Below, one piece after another: positions 13,869 through 26,250 of a stretch of DNA of 64,000 nucleotides (positions are counted from its first letter, which is position 1; every line of letters starts with the position of its first letter). The position numbers were made by a program, and so were the translations under genes. Source of the stretch: Linepithema humile. Its lineage: Eukaryota; Arthropoda; Insecta; Hymenoptera; Formicidae. The stretch covers positions 2,604,001 to 2,668,000 of the forward strand of contig NC_090134.1 of assembly GCF_040581485.1 (NCBI RefSeq), read 5' to 3'. The notes under the pieces were generated by a model. It had not been told where the DNA came from and ran no database searches. It saw only the letters and a list, made by a program, of their open reading frames with translations.

Positions 13869-13922
13869 AAGTTTTGATGAGTTTTTGCTGTAAGAAGGCA
13901 AGTAGAAAACCCATCAAAACTT
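13869..13922. other. Imperfect hairpin, 17 of 18 stem pairs
   Basis: AAGTTTTGATG-A-GTTTTT pairs with GAAAAC-C-CATCAAAACTT across an 18-nt loop (13887-13904), with a single A/C mismatch. The size and single mismatch are compatible with a short miRNA-like precursor or the remnant of a foldback element. No known miRNA was recognised. Confidence 0.35.
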
Positions 13923-14283
13923 TTTCACTCACTCGATATAATATATTAATTTTAGTAGTAATAAAATAATAAATCTCTTCGACATTCGCATGGTTGCAAC
14001 AAAAATCGATTCAATTGATTGTGAATCAATGGTAATAAGATCTTGTCATAACTAATGAATATATCAAAATTAATTAGCGTGCCTTGTGTCCACGTGTCAT
14101 ATCTATACTTCGACGGTATATCGATTGAAGTGTGATGGCTCTAGAAATAAAATACACATGCAGGAGAGTTCGAGAGGGAGTGTGCAAGTTCTCTTGAAGT
14201 TACTGGACGTGGCAACGGTGGTCAGTGCGATAACCCCTACGAAGTCTCGGCCGATAAAGAGCCGGTTATCTGCGAGCTGGTTA

Positions 14284-14409
14284 TCGTCTTCTCTCTGTCT
14301 CCCTCTTTCTCTCTATCTGTCTCTTTCATTCTCTTTCTCGCCCGCTCGCTTTCGCTCTCTTCCCCCTCTCTCTCCCTCCTTTTCTCTCTCATTCTCTTTC
14401 TCCTTCCAC
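14284..14409. repeat. CT-rich low-complexity tract
   Basis: A pyrimidine-rich strand of CTCT, CCCTCTTT and similar units. It produces a Ser/Leu/Phe-rich spurious frame on the plus strand and Glu/Arg-rich ones on the minus strand. A further pure (TC)n lies at 14694-14714. Confidence 0.85.
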
Positions 14410-17400
14410 ACAGAGTCGCTCATCTCTCCCACCCTGGTGACACATCCGCCATACCTCGGCCATAATCCGCCTGCCAATCGGATACCGCTCGTCAAATTCG
14501 TCGATGGAATACATTTCTGCACTTATCGAGAGCGTTAACTCGAGCCACTCGAATAAATTTCGCTCGTCGATAAATCCGGTTGCATTGCCGGTGTAAAAAT
14601 TTCGAATCGTTATCGGCCACATTATTGCTACGGGTTATTCGAGTTCGCGACGCCGCATACTGGGTGTCCCGATTTTTAATGAATCCAGCTGCTTTCTCTC
14701 TCTCTCTCTCTCTCCCTTTTTCCTAATTGACGATTTTAATCAGGAACTTATTTCACATATCGGAAATTAAATTTTTTAAATCTTGATAAATTAATTTAAC
14801 AAATAATTAACCGGTAGCAAAAGTTCACTTTCTAATTAATTAAAAATTTAATTTACTTTGCCAAAAATTCACCTCGAGTCTTAGCAGTCTCGTGTTGAAG
14901 TTGGCGAAAAATGCAAATGTATGACTGTCTCCGAAACTCGATTTTGAAAATGCATTTTTGCTACTCTACTTAGCCGCACTCTATCCACGCACAGCGTAAC
15001 TGCTGTGCACTAATCGGTAATTGACCAGAATAAATTAATCAAGGTAGTTAGGTAGGTAGTTAGAGCTCCCTCAGAGGAAACACTCAATATCATTGTACAA
15101 CATTGTGTCCACAGATGGTCATAAATGGCGCCTGTCTCCACTGGGAGCGTTCTACGCGAGGATTGCACGAGCAATATCTAATTAATTCCTCGCAATACGC
15201 TGTCACTCTGAAATTGAATATATTTATTAAGCGCGAAGAATGCGCATTTGTGAAATTTTCATTAATTCACGGTGCATTCTTCGTTCATTCTCTTTCGCTT
15301 TGTCACGACGCCGGGGATCGCGATATCTAAACGACCCATGCTTTATCGCGACGTCAAGAACCCTCGAGGCAGGTGGCCATTATTCGCGATTAAGTGGCAA
15401 TAATTATGCGCGTGTACGATATTCGCACCTTGTAGCAGTCACGATAGACGCACTAGGCGGCCGCCGCTGAATGGAAAACCACTTTGTGCGCACAGTTCGC
15501 TTGCACGTGCCAGCGAAAATGCTAATCGGCCCGTCGTCAATGGTGCAAAGAGCGTCATTCCGCGAAACCTGTTTTTCTATTTTCATCGGCATACAATTTT
15601 GCACGCGCGTCGACGTGACGCGACTCAATACATATTCCGCCGTTCGTGAAACTTCAGCGAAACAAATAATGACCACGTGTTAGAAAGAATGCAATGGAAT
15701 TCCTGGCTTTCTGATATGAAGTCGGAATAATAAGAACAAAATAGAATTAGAATATTTGGAATAAGAACGGAAATATTTAGAACGAGAATGGAAAAGAGAA
15801 TGGAAAATCTGCTAAATATAATTTAAACGGGATTGATCATTTTAATAGAGCAATGTATTCCTGTACATTACAAAATTCGAATAGTTTTATGCAAGAAACA
15901 TTTATGATGAGTTATTATTATAAAGAATTTAATCAAGTTTCTCATATTAATGTACATAATAATTAAGAACTTAAGTAATCATTGAAAATGTATATTTGAA
16001 CTCAAGTTTCCATTCCTATCTTAGCTCTCTACTATAATGCTGCATTGTTTTACTAAAAAAACTGATCATCCCGAGCAATTACTAGAGTTTTTAACGAAAA
16101 CTTTGCACTCCCATCTGCTTTCTGACAGCAATTGTTATTATGCAGCGCAGCGTGGTAAGATTAAAATGTTTGTTCAAAAGGAGACTACCCACTTGAGAGT
16201 TTCGCGATTGATATTTTTTATCAAAGTTAAAAGAGAGACAGAAGAAGAATAAAATTCTCGAATAGCCAATCCGCTCCCTACATTTACTCTGCCACGTTAT
16301 TCCTGCTGCTAAAAATTCCAGTACCAGGATTATCTCGAAATAAGATGCACGATTAATCCTGTGAAGGAAAGTGTACAAGTCGGGGCGAGTTTTTGGGGAT
16401 TGATACCTGCTTCACGCTCGTTTGTGAAAAAGTCAGCCGATTAACGTTGCGTCATGCGATACTATATGTAAATTAGAAGTCGTGACCACCGCGATGAGGC
16501 TCGAATTTACACCGCGCGCGATATAAATCTATATCGCGCAGAAATTTATTCGAGACTCGGCTAAACGGAGGCTTAATGGCGACGAACTTACGACGAGCTC
16601 TCGATTCCTATCGCGATGTTGCCACAGGTGTTCCAAAAATGTGTACTCGCAGCTCATGTGAAGAGTAATTTCAATTTAGCTCCAGAATTCTCGATGAGAG
16701 AGGCAATCGAACTCCCCGGCATGTTATCGCGCTATCAGCGTTATCACGTCGTTGGTGATTTTCTACTCACGGCCGAAATATTGCGGCTCATTAAGCCCGG
16801 CAATAAGACACGATACTTGGCAAACGAAGAGTCGCATTAAAGTCCAAATGTGTACCTCAATATATAATAAAATGTCCGCCGTTAATAAACACAGCTTACG
16901 GAGAATTACATTTTCGATAAGCAATCGTTCTCTTCTCAGCAAAAAAGAAAAAAGAAAAAATCAATCAAAAAACCGAGCGCGTTATTTTTACATCAAGCCT
17001 TAAATTGTTAAACGAAAGAAACGAGCCTCCTCCGCAGACGCTCGGTGTCATTTGCGGTGACGAGAGAGGCGCGCGCGAGCGCTATCGCGAGGGCGTTATC
17101 GGTCCGTTATCGGCGCGCTCTGTTTGACGTGACTTACTGCTCTCCCAGCGCAGATACAATGAGAGGCTCTCTCGCAGTGGATTGCAGTTGCTTTATTAAA
17201 ATGCGATTTTGATAGAGGACGCTCTTTTATACCCCGCACAATGCAACGCGAGCGTAAATATGTACACCTTAATAAATACGTCACATATCACGGCCGTCAC
17301 TTTATCTGCGATAAAGCAGGATCGTCAGAATCGCCGAGATTGTCGACTATCGAAAAGAGGGCGCGACGTTACAAAAGATTTACATGAAAATGCAGAAGAA

Positions 17401-18109
17401 ATCTGTTCGCTATCGGTATCGAAAAGACAATAGTTATTGACTGATGATTAGATCGACGTGCGATTGATATATTTTCATGTCGCAACACGGAGTTATTACA
17501 TAATTTAGAAGAGATAAAATACAGTAACTGCAGATATCGATGAGGCGATATTTTATATCGCTTATACACAGATAAATAAAGGCTGTAGAAAGGCTTGTTC
17601 TAAAGCTACAATCAATAATTAGGATTTTGAATACGCGCAGAGCAAACATTTTTAATATAATAATATGCATAACGCTACAAATTAAACTTCCGTAATGATC
17701 TGAACAAACTTTCAATCGCAATATTTGTTCACATATTTAATTTTCGCGTTTAATTTTCAGATATAAATATAAATACAAATTACAAATTATTTCCGCAGAG
17801 AACAACGCGAGCAATGCGACATACGTCAAGCCGAGCATTCGAAAAATGCATAATTGAAGCGGTAACCGGGAAAATGTCATATGATCAAAAAATTTCCGAA
17901 AGTTCACTTCGAGAAAACAAGGCACGTAAGAGTAGAAATAAAAATTCAGGAATAGCCATTTTTCGTATAACCCCTTTTTTTATTTCGCAGAATATTTCAA
18001 AGCAACCGCAATTCTGTTAATAGCCAATAAAATTACAAGTAGCTAATCTAGTATTTCGTAAGAACAGAAATGCCTTATGAATTTTTCTGGGAATGAAACT
18101 TCTCGTTCC

Positions 18110-18650
18110 ACTCGTGCGCTCGTTTTCAGTCACCGCTTGTGAAAATACGCAAAAATCCCAACCAGTCCCAAACGACGTGCCTTACGATCCAACGGCGACC
18201 GTAGAGAGTAGGGCCTGTTCGCCGTCTCTCTAAGGCCTCGGGATCCCTCTTTCTCTTTCCCTCACCACTGCCGGATATATATTCCATCCGTTCAGTCTCC
18301 GGTGGCTTCGGTTACGAGATGAATGTGAATTGCACGAAGAGCCAAGAACCAAGGACGCAGCGCGCGCTCTCGACCACGTGGTGCCCTCGAAAAGGCTTCG
18401 ACGGACCTTTCTCGAGCTTCTCACGACCACGAACGAGGTCGCTGGCCCAAGCGGACCAGGCGCTTTTGGGTCCAACAGATATTCCGAAGAAACGCCGCGC
18501 TCTCTTGCACAACGCACCGACACAAGCGCGTACGAGCACATACACGTAGCTATTGCGAAAAGTTCTTTGTGGCGCCATACGTATACACACGTACATTTGC
18601 ATCTCACTACGGCGTTTCTGGTATCGACTTTTGCATGCGGGAAAAACACA
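18110..18650. other. GC-rich island
   Basis: CpG-rich sequence with overlapping open frames on both strands and no recognisable domain. A TATATAT element at about 18274 lies close to a TTCAGTC initiator-like motif near 18290, but the spacing is short for a TATA promoter. It may be a regulatory element or alternative promoter within the FoxO intron. Confidence 0.3.
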
Positions 18651-20149
18651 CGTCCGTATGTGTCTAACGCATCGTCGAATTACGTAAACTTGAGCGTTCG
18701 CTTAACCCGAAGACACATAGAACGTAATCGCATGCAATTACCGTTGTTATTATCGTTGTTACGAGAGAGAAAATGAGAGAACTGAATTGTTCATGCGCTT
18801 TTACGATGTAATTATCGACGTTTAACGTAAGTCTCCTTTTTTTGTGTATATATATATTTTTTTTTTTACTGAATGAAAAGCGTCTTAAAAGCCTTTACTC
18901 TGGCAAAGAACAAAAAGTATGTAAAAAAATTGAAACAATGAATTCATCTTGTAATTAAGAAAATGCTTTGTTGGAAACATATAATGCCTGACAATGTTTA
19001 AAAATTATACAAATACTTTGATAAGTGATGTTTTGTCGATCGTCACGATGACAATACTTGTCAAATTGCGATCACATTGGGATTTTAATTAGCGAGATAT
19101 GTCTTTGATATATGAAATTAACGCTGATGCGCTGATCTCTAGAAATTCATTTAGAACTTGCAACACGTCGATACGCCGACGGGAGACACGATGATGATTG
19201 GACGATAACATGTTAGAAGCACACAAAATGTTTTACAATAATTACACTAAAATGTTTATCCGCATATATGTATACGGTAGCCGTATGAAGTTATGAAGTT
19301 CGCCGACGTGCAATTTCTCTCGCATGCACGCGAAACATCGGATTACGCGAAAAAATGCGGCGGATATTTTCTGTTTATAATAACGAAGCCAATGCGCCCC
19401 GGTATATGCGCGCTATACGCGGCTGGCTATGGTTCGAAATAATTAAAGGGCTCGTATTTTTCGAAGCATTTGCCAATTAAACGTAGCGCGCAAGCATTTG
19501 CTTTCGTGACGTGCGTGCGAACGCGAAAGAATAATTCTTCGGAAAAATAATATTCGGCGTTGCTGCTGTGTGTCGGTTCGTTACCCAGCGGCGGCAGCAG
19601 CCCTTTTTTTTTAGTCCGCTCATACCTTCGATCAAAAAGACGTCTATATCGCGGGAATTTAGCACTGCAACGGAGTAATTATTTCGCTATGGTTAGGAGT
19701 TACTATTGATATGAAGTACGTTGCTTCCAATTAACCATTGAAGAAAATAATGGCGCGGCTTGCTCGCTCCATTTAATTTTGATAACGAATTCTTACTTTA
19801 ATTAACACAACAGGCATTAATATAACAAAATGTAATAATCATTACTATTTTAAAAATAATTATATATTTAAAATAATTAAACAATGGAATTGTATTTGTA
19901 TAACGGAATAACAATAAATTTGCAGTTACACGCTCTCAACTTTTATTCAAACATCTGTTTCCGTCACAGTTTATATCGAGAAATAAGATCCAAAGTTTAT
20001 CGGTATAGAAACGCAGTCTCAGAGAACTGTCCCTTATTTTACAGTTGCGGTCATGCAACGACGAATTATGTGACGGCTCGCTTTTCGGCACAGCCGCCAA
20101 ACGGATGTCGGCCGTCTAACATAAGTATAGATCGGTATAGTCGTCTGCG

Positions 20150-20340
20150 GTGAAGACGCATGCGAGAGGAGAGAGCATTGTTGAATGAGAAGAACGACGT
20201 AGAAGAGCGTGCGAGAAGACGAAGGTGCGAGGAAAAAGCGGAAGAGGTGAATACTTAGACTAGAAGAGTGCAGGAGAGAGAAGAGAGAGAGAGAGAGAGA
20301 GAAAGAAAACGAGGCACTACACATAGAAGCAGAGGTCAGA
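20150..20340. repeat. Purine-rich tract with (GA)n core
   Basis: The plus strand is strongly purine-biased (GAGAAGAACGACG, GAAGAGG and similar), with a nearly pure GA run at about 20273-20306. The opposite strand gives a spurious Ser/Leu-rich frame. Confidence 0.8.
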
Positions 20341-22465
20341 TCACAGATGATAATATGATACTATGGCTGTGCCACTGACATGCACGGCCGAATGATAAAT
20401 AAGCGCTATTGCGTACACGCTGTCACGACGACCGGCGTACGCATTGACGACGACGTTTCCTTCGTGATGAACATTGACTGCGCCGCTGTTGCGCGATGTA
20501 CCATTTATACCGGGTGCTCCGACATGTTTGTAAATACCTCTTTTAGCTGTCGGAATTTGCGCTACGATCGCCATAAATCCATCTCCTTCGCATTCCTTCA
20601 AATTAACTTACTATAAAATCGAACTTTGTTTCCGCTAATAATAAAATTGTAGCGCGAATGAAACTTGTGATTTTTTATTGACGAAAAATTCATTCGCAAT
20701 TTTCTACCGGCAGAAAGATGAATCATGATTTTTTTAGCATCAATTTACGATGCATTCTCCGCTGCACTAAATCCCTCCGATTTGACTTAGAATAAATAAT
20801 AACCCAGCGATGTCAAAAATTAACGATCTAGATCATAAAATTCCTCTCGCCTTCGAAACTATTATTTTGCATTTGTGGCATAATAACGTGTACGATATCT
20901 ATAATAACGAAACACGCGCTATATAAGAGGTAAAATCTTCGCGGTGTGAGAATAACATACGTTCCTAGACACGCTGTGCCGTGGAAGGCGAGATACGATC
21001 GGTCTTTTAAAAAAACATTTATTGCGCATCGTTTGAAAGCGTCGGTCACGCGTGTCGACTATACCACGACACTGGGAAAGCACCCAAATGAGTCAGAAGA
21101 TATATATCGTACTTCGGTTAATTTTAGCAGTGGGAAGTTTTATTGCAGCTTTATCACGACTGCGCGCTAAAGTGTGCTTCAGTTTCAAGTGAGCCATTAT
21201 TTCGATTTTTATAGTAGATTATTAGATCAATTCTGGTATCATAATTGCGCTTTTCCATACGTGCCCGATGTACACGCCTCGTCAAAATAATTATCTCCGT
21301 TGAAATCTAATCTCTATTCGTAAAATTTAATGTTTATTTATTAATGATTTTTTAATATTCCGTTATTTCCATGAGTTCCATGTTTGAATAGATATATTTT
21401 TGTTTTAGCTTTTATTATTTTGCGTCACGCTTCCGCTGCTTTATTCGTTTCGCTGAGTTTTATAACACACTTCAAAATCGGTATCATTCACTAAAAACCG
21501 GGCGCACGACAAACCCGCTTGCATACCTATTAGAATGCATTTATTTCGAACGCGCGAAAATGCGCAGGTTGCGTAGAGTTACACGTTACAAGTACGTGGC
21601 TTTGTAATAAAAATGTAAATGTACAATTTGTCCCGTGCATTTCCCGCGCCGAAATATGTAAAAAGAATGCGATCCGTGATTAATGCAACATGTTAATGCA
21701 GCCGATCAAAAGGATGACGTAAATCGCCCGATATTCAAAATTCAACGAAGAAAATATAATGACTCGTTGCCATTAGAGTTTCGCGTTATTCTGCAATCCG
21801 ATTGCGTGAATTGTGTTCGAAATTAAAAAGACTGTGTCTTCATATTTCTGTGTGTAAAAAATATTGTTCAACCATTTGACGCTAAATGTTTTCAAAATAT
21901 TTACCTTTATCGCGCTGTTAATTTTTTCCGAAACAGCAAATTAAAATGAGCAAACAATATGTGGAACAAAGCGTGCGCGATTGATTCACAATTTTTTTAT
22001 ATTTCTCATTTAAGGCGTTTCAAAAGAAAATCGGCAAAATTCTGCCGACTGATAACCTTAAAAGATTGCAACGCGCATAATTTCAGCAGGGCGGTACCGG
22101 CTGATGGCCGCCGCTATAGTAGAATGTAGAAGATATTTTGGGAAGTGAGAAATAGCAACTCTCGCGCGCGAGCGCGACTTGTGGTAGACGCACTTCAAGA
22201 AAGAAGAATTCGGTGCTCGATTTGCGCTTCGCGAAGTACAAACTTGTTTACGTCTTGCGACGATTTATTTTCGGTAGTCTCAATGGCAACATTAGACAAG
22301 CGGAATGTTCCTGTGTAATTAGATCCGTTAAGGCGAACGGAATCTTCATCTTCGTCCGTCAAAGGCTCACTCAAGCGTCGCATGCGTTTCCAAAGCGCGT
22401 GTAAATAAACGTCGGCGCGGCGATGACTTCGGAGACCCTTGCGAGAGAGAGAGATCTTTCTTCAG

Positions 22466-22473
22466 TGACGTCA
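22466..22473. promoter_or_regulatory. Perfect CRE motif
   Basis: TGACGTCA, the palindromic CREB/ATF site, in a CTTC-rich stretch (22440-22740) where imperfect TTCTTCAGCAACGA-like units recur. Motif only; function is inferred. Confidence 0.3.
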
Positions 22474-23107
22474 ATGATCCTTGAATCTTTTTTCAGGTGA
22501 TCTTTGCACCTTTTTCTTAGAGCAACGATACTGATTCTTTAAATATTCTTCAATGAGATTATTTCAATGAATAGTGTTGATCTTTCGTGGTTTTCCTCAT
22601 TTAATCTTTTCTCAGCAACGAGACGAGGATTCTTCGGATTTTCTTCAACAATGTCGTTCTTCAGTCTTTCTTCAGAAACGCTATTTCAGCAGCGCCACTG
22701 GATCTTCCGCTCTTCTTCAAAAACAAATTTTTCCAGGCTACAATCCACATTGTTTGACAGTCGAGAAATTATCGTTCTGCACGTGTCGACATGTAAATCT
22801 TTAAAAAACCAGAGTGTAAACGACGCTTTAATCTTCACAGACTGCAATTTAATAACACGTGTAAATTAAAAGCCTGAAGTATCCCCGTTTTAACTACGTA
22901 CTACCAGTTTCGAGAAAGGAAAGCCCCGGCACTCGTACGTGCAAATCGACACGCGATACAATCGCGTGCAATCTAATCTCTGCTTTATGCGTTGTAAAAT
23001 TTGCAATTTTTACGTTTCGGCACTTTCGAGTACACTTGCGTAAAATCTCTTTCGCTTATGCTGATATAACTAATTTTCTAATTGTCCTAAATAAGCTAAA
23101 GTGGGAC

Positions 23108-23127
23108 TGACGTCAAGTTGGACGTCA
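23108..23127. promoter_or_regulatory. CRE plus second GACGTCA half-repeat
   Basis: TGACGTCAA at 23108-23116 is followed by GACGTCAA at 23121-23128, so two CREB/ATF-type sites lie 13 bp apart in direct orientation. Confidence 0.35.
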
Positions 23128-24282
23128 AACAATAGCGCCGCGTTACTACAAAATTCCTCATACATTATAAACCGTGATAATATATTTACTAATTACATTG
23201 CATTGCGATTGAATTGACTGCTAACAGAGCATATTATTGCGACTAATTCCGTCGGACTCTCGAATGAAGGTTGTCATGAATAATTGCTCGGACGCAGTCC
23301 GAGCTGGTGCAGTGACTTCGCGCGAGTGGGCCCAGAAATGAATCAAATTGAAGTCGAGAACTGTCGTCCAGGAGAAAATATAGCGACTGAGAGTAAGAGT
23401 AACTGCTTCCTGGCGACCGGGTGAGTTAGTGGAGTAAGTGAAGTAAGTGGAAATGAGTCAGCGAAATTTTTTACTTAAAACCGATTCACCCTCCGATTCC
23501 CTTCGTTCATCGCGGTATCTCACTGCATCGGCCACCAATTATCGATAATTAGTTGCCGTTTCGCGATTTAAAGTATTAAAGCGTAGAAATACTATCAAAT
23601 GTACTGCTTTCCGTTTGCACAAACGGCATAGGCGATCGAAAAAAAAAAAGCATTAACGTTACTGATTGTAAAGGTGAAAACAATTTATTACAAACAAATG
23701 AATGAATTTAATACAAACGCGCGCGTATGATGAAGAGTTACAAGGGCTCTGAGTGACGACAGAAATGGAATAAATCACGCCGCTGTGAGGAGGACGTATT
23801 GCCTCAATTTCGAAACGGCGGCCTAGCAATGCGCATGTTGTACATACGTTACACGTGTCGCGCAAGAAAACAGAGTCATTGCCGTGACATATGAGACGAT
23901 ATCGAATGCGGGAATGCCTAATAGAAATATAGTGCCTGCTTCTTGTATGTTGCTCCGCGCGCCCGCGAAGAATGCGGTTCCGCTGTATTTCAATATCGCG
24001 CATTCGCCCGTTGTGTTGTACGCGCGATATACGTATACGCAGGCACGTATATCTGCTACCGATAAAAATGCGCCACGGCTTTTATTCGCATAGCTACCAT
24101 TACCCGCCCTCGTAATAACGGTTAAAATTGAGCGGGATGAGAAACGTCCCGCGTCGATCATCGGCATCCGCAGTGATCGCGGATTGCAGAGAGAAAGCTG
24201 ATTTTAGGAAGATTGTGTGCGCAAAAATTCACGTCTCTCCGTCGAAGGTTTAACATTAGAAGTATAATAATCTTTTATAAAA

Positions 24283-24328
24283 ATTCCCTTTCAACGAAAA
24301 AGAAAATTCTTCATCGTTGAAAAAGAAT
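24283..24328. other. Imperfect hairpin
   Basis: ATTCCCTTTCAACGA pairs with TCGTTGAAAAAGAAT with two mismatches and a 16-nt loop, extendable by two A-T pairs. It lies in an AT-rich segment with no associated gene. Confidence 0.35.
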
Positions 24329-24864
24329 TTATTAACGAAAGATTTATCTAATTCTCTCTAAAATGCAGAAAATATATATTTATGAAAGAATAAGTTATCA
24401 ATAAATAAATCAATTTTAAAACTAAATCAATATAACAATTATTTTTCCATCAATCTCTTCAAATAAATAATATATTTTTGACACTTATAATCTCTTATAT
24501 CAACTGCCCTCCATTGACAATCCAAATAATAATTCTAATCAGTTGTCTCAATCAAAATAAATTTCCATTTCGCAGTATTTTGCGCGGCAAAAATAGAAAA
24601 ATAAAGTCATGAAAGTTTACATTAAAGCGATGATGATGCATTGTCTGCGACTTGACGTTAATGCTACGACCTTATGCATTCCGTTCGACGTCATCCACGC
24701 CTCCGGTTAATCGGAGGCGGCCGACAAGACGCGCTATGTATATATGTATATATTTATGTGCGCGTGCATGTATTAGTGGTGATAGTGAACGACGTGAGCC
24801 ACGTGTGAATTCACCTCGATTCGCCTCTGCCCGCGGGAAAGGAAGCGGAACGTCGCGGGAGAAA

Positions 24865-24887
24865 GCTGCTGCTGCTGCTGCTGCTGC
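24865..24887. repeat. (GCT)n microsatellite
   Basis: A run of GCT/CTG units in a GC-rich pocket (24640-24980). It yields a poly-Ala frame on both strands, which is a repeat artefact. Confidence 0.85.
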
Positions 24888-25501
24888 ACCCGCTCTGATC
24901 GTCGAACGATTGGGCGAGTCGGCTGCAAATCTGCAAACGCCGACGATATCTGTGTGTTGGCCGAGAGCAGATAAATCTATCGCAATATAATCGACGAGCC
25001 GCTTATCAGCGAATTTCACCAGTAACCGTTTTCTTTCTCGGTGAAACTTTACCTCCTCATAAAATATAGAAAAATTCAAAAAAATAGCTAAATTGAGCTC
25101 CTTCGTGAAATATAAGATAAATAATCTTAATAAAAAATAAGTAGATTAATAAAATTATATTGGAAAAAATTTACTATGCAAAGTAATTGTTTGACGAAGA
25201 CACTTTTCCTTCTATCGTTGATAAATGGAATCGTTAAGAAATAATTAATTGTCACACGAAAAGCTCCTTTTTAGTTCAAAAAGCTGCTTTACTTCTTTCT
25301 AGTTCTAACTTTAGGAACAAACAATCAGCAAAATTTTAATTAAATTTAATATTTACAAAAGTGACTAACTGCGCAGTTTTCAAACAAATATGTAATGTAG
25401 TGATATTCGTCTGAATTCCTTTCCTTTTTTTTTAAATTTGAATTCGACTTCTGTCAGACAAGCTATAAAAGCTAGCTAAGCATTAAAAAAATTTTGACTT
25501 C

Positions 25502-25670
25502 AAAATTAGAAAAATGGGACGATACGCCGAAAATGCATCGTTCCGAATTGAGAGAAATTTTGCTCAGTGATTTATAATCACTGATTGTCTTTAATGCTCG
25601 ACGAAACATTTATAGACCAAGATCCCGAAATTAGAAGGGTGGGACAATGCCCCGAAAAATGCATCTTGTC
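25502..25670. repeat. Diverged duplicated hairpin unit around a perfect palindrome
   Basis: Two diverged copies of one segment (25502-25543 and 25626-25670) share AAATTAGAA, TGGGAC, CCGAAAA and TGCATC. In each, the GGGAC(G/A)AT segment can pair with its downstream ATC(G)TT region around the CCGAAAA loop. Between them lies TCAGTGATT-TAT-AATCACTGA (25564-25584), a perfect 9-bp-arm palindrome. Confidence 0.45.
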
Positions 25671-25909
25671 AAGTATTATCGGAAGTACAGTCCAAAAGTC
25701 TCACGTGTATGAAAAAGAATACGTCTTAAAATAGAAAAAGAAAGATCTGCGATATTTTTTCTTTTCACAGAAAAATATATATATTTTGTCGACTTGGTAA
25801 GAATGTAATTTATACATTAGGATCGCTTATCTAACGAAAGAGATACATAAGCAATTCGAGGAATACCTAGGAAAAAATATGCGAAGTACAGGAAGGTTGC
25901 TATCTTTTT

Positions 25910-26250
25910 TCGCTGAACTTTGCGTCTTTGGTGGCGAACCGCACGAAGCCCGATCGGGCTTGCGCTTCTGATTTCGCCTCGTGCCCACCTTGCGGGCCGA
26001 GCTATTTTCGACGGCGCGAGTATACAAAAGTAAGGGGACCGAGTCCGAGAGAGGTCGAACGCGATTCCAAAAATAAACGACGAGCCCATCGGCCGGCATT
26101 TTCAACCTCGCCCCGCGCGCGGGGGCGGTCTACGGGAGGGGGGGGGGAATAGGGGGTAGATGGCTAAGGTCGAGCGTGATCTCGAACGTTACGTGGCACG
26201 AGATCTGCGTTACGCAGTCGACTCTCGAAGCCTTTCGAAATGTCGCCTAC
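25910..26250. other. GC-rich island ending in a G-run cluster
   Basis: CpG-rich segment with overlapping frames in both orientations and no recognisable protein. It contains the G-rich cluster annotated at 26121-26156. Confidence 0.35.
26121..26156 (+). other. Potential G-quadruplex
   Basis: Four G-runs lie in 36 bp on the plus strand: G5 (26121-26125), G3 (26134-26136), G10 (26138-26147) and G5 (26152-26156). Loops of 8, 1 and 4 nt, with the ten-base run able to serve as two runs, satisfy the usual G4 pattern. Confidence 0.6.

Noticed and set aside
14651..14675. GGGTGTCCCGATTTTT string resembling insect transposon termini
   Set aside because: No inverted partner was found within a reasonable distance; also single at about 6430 and 10013.
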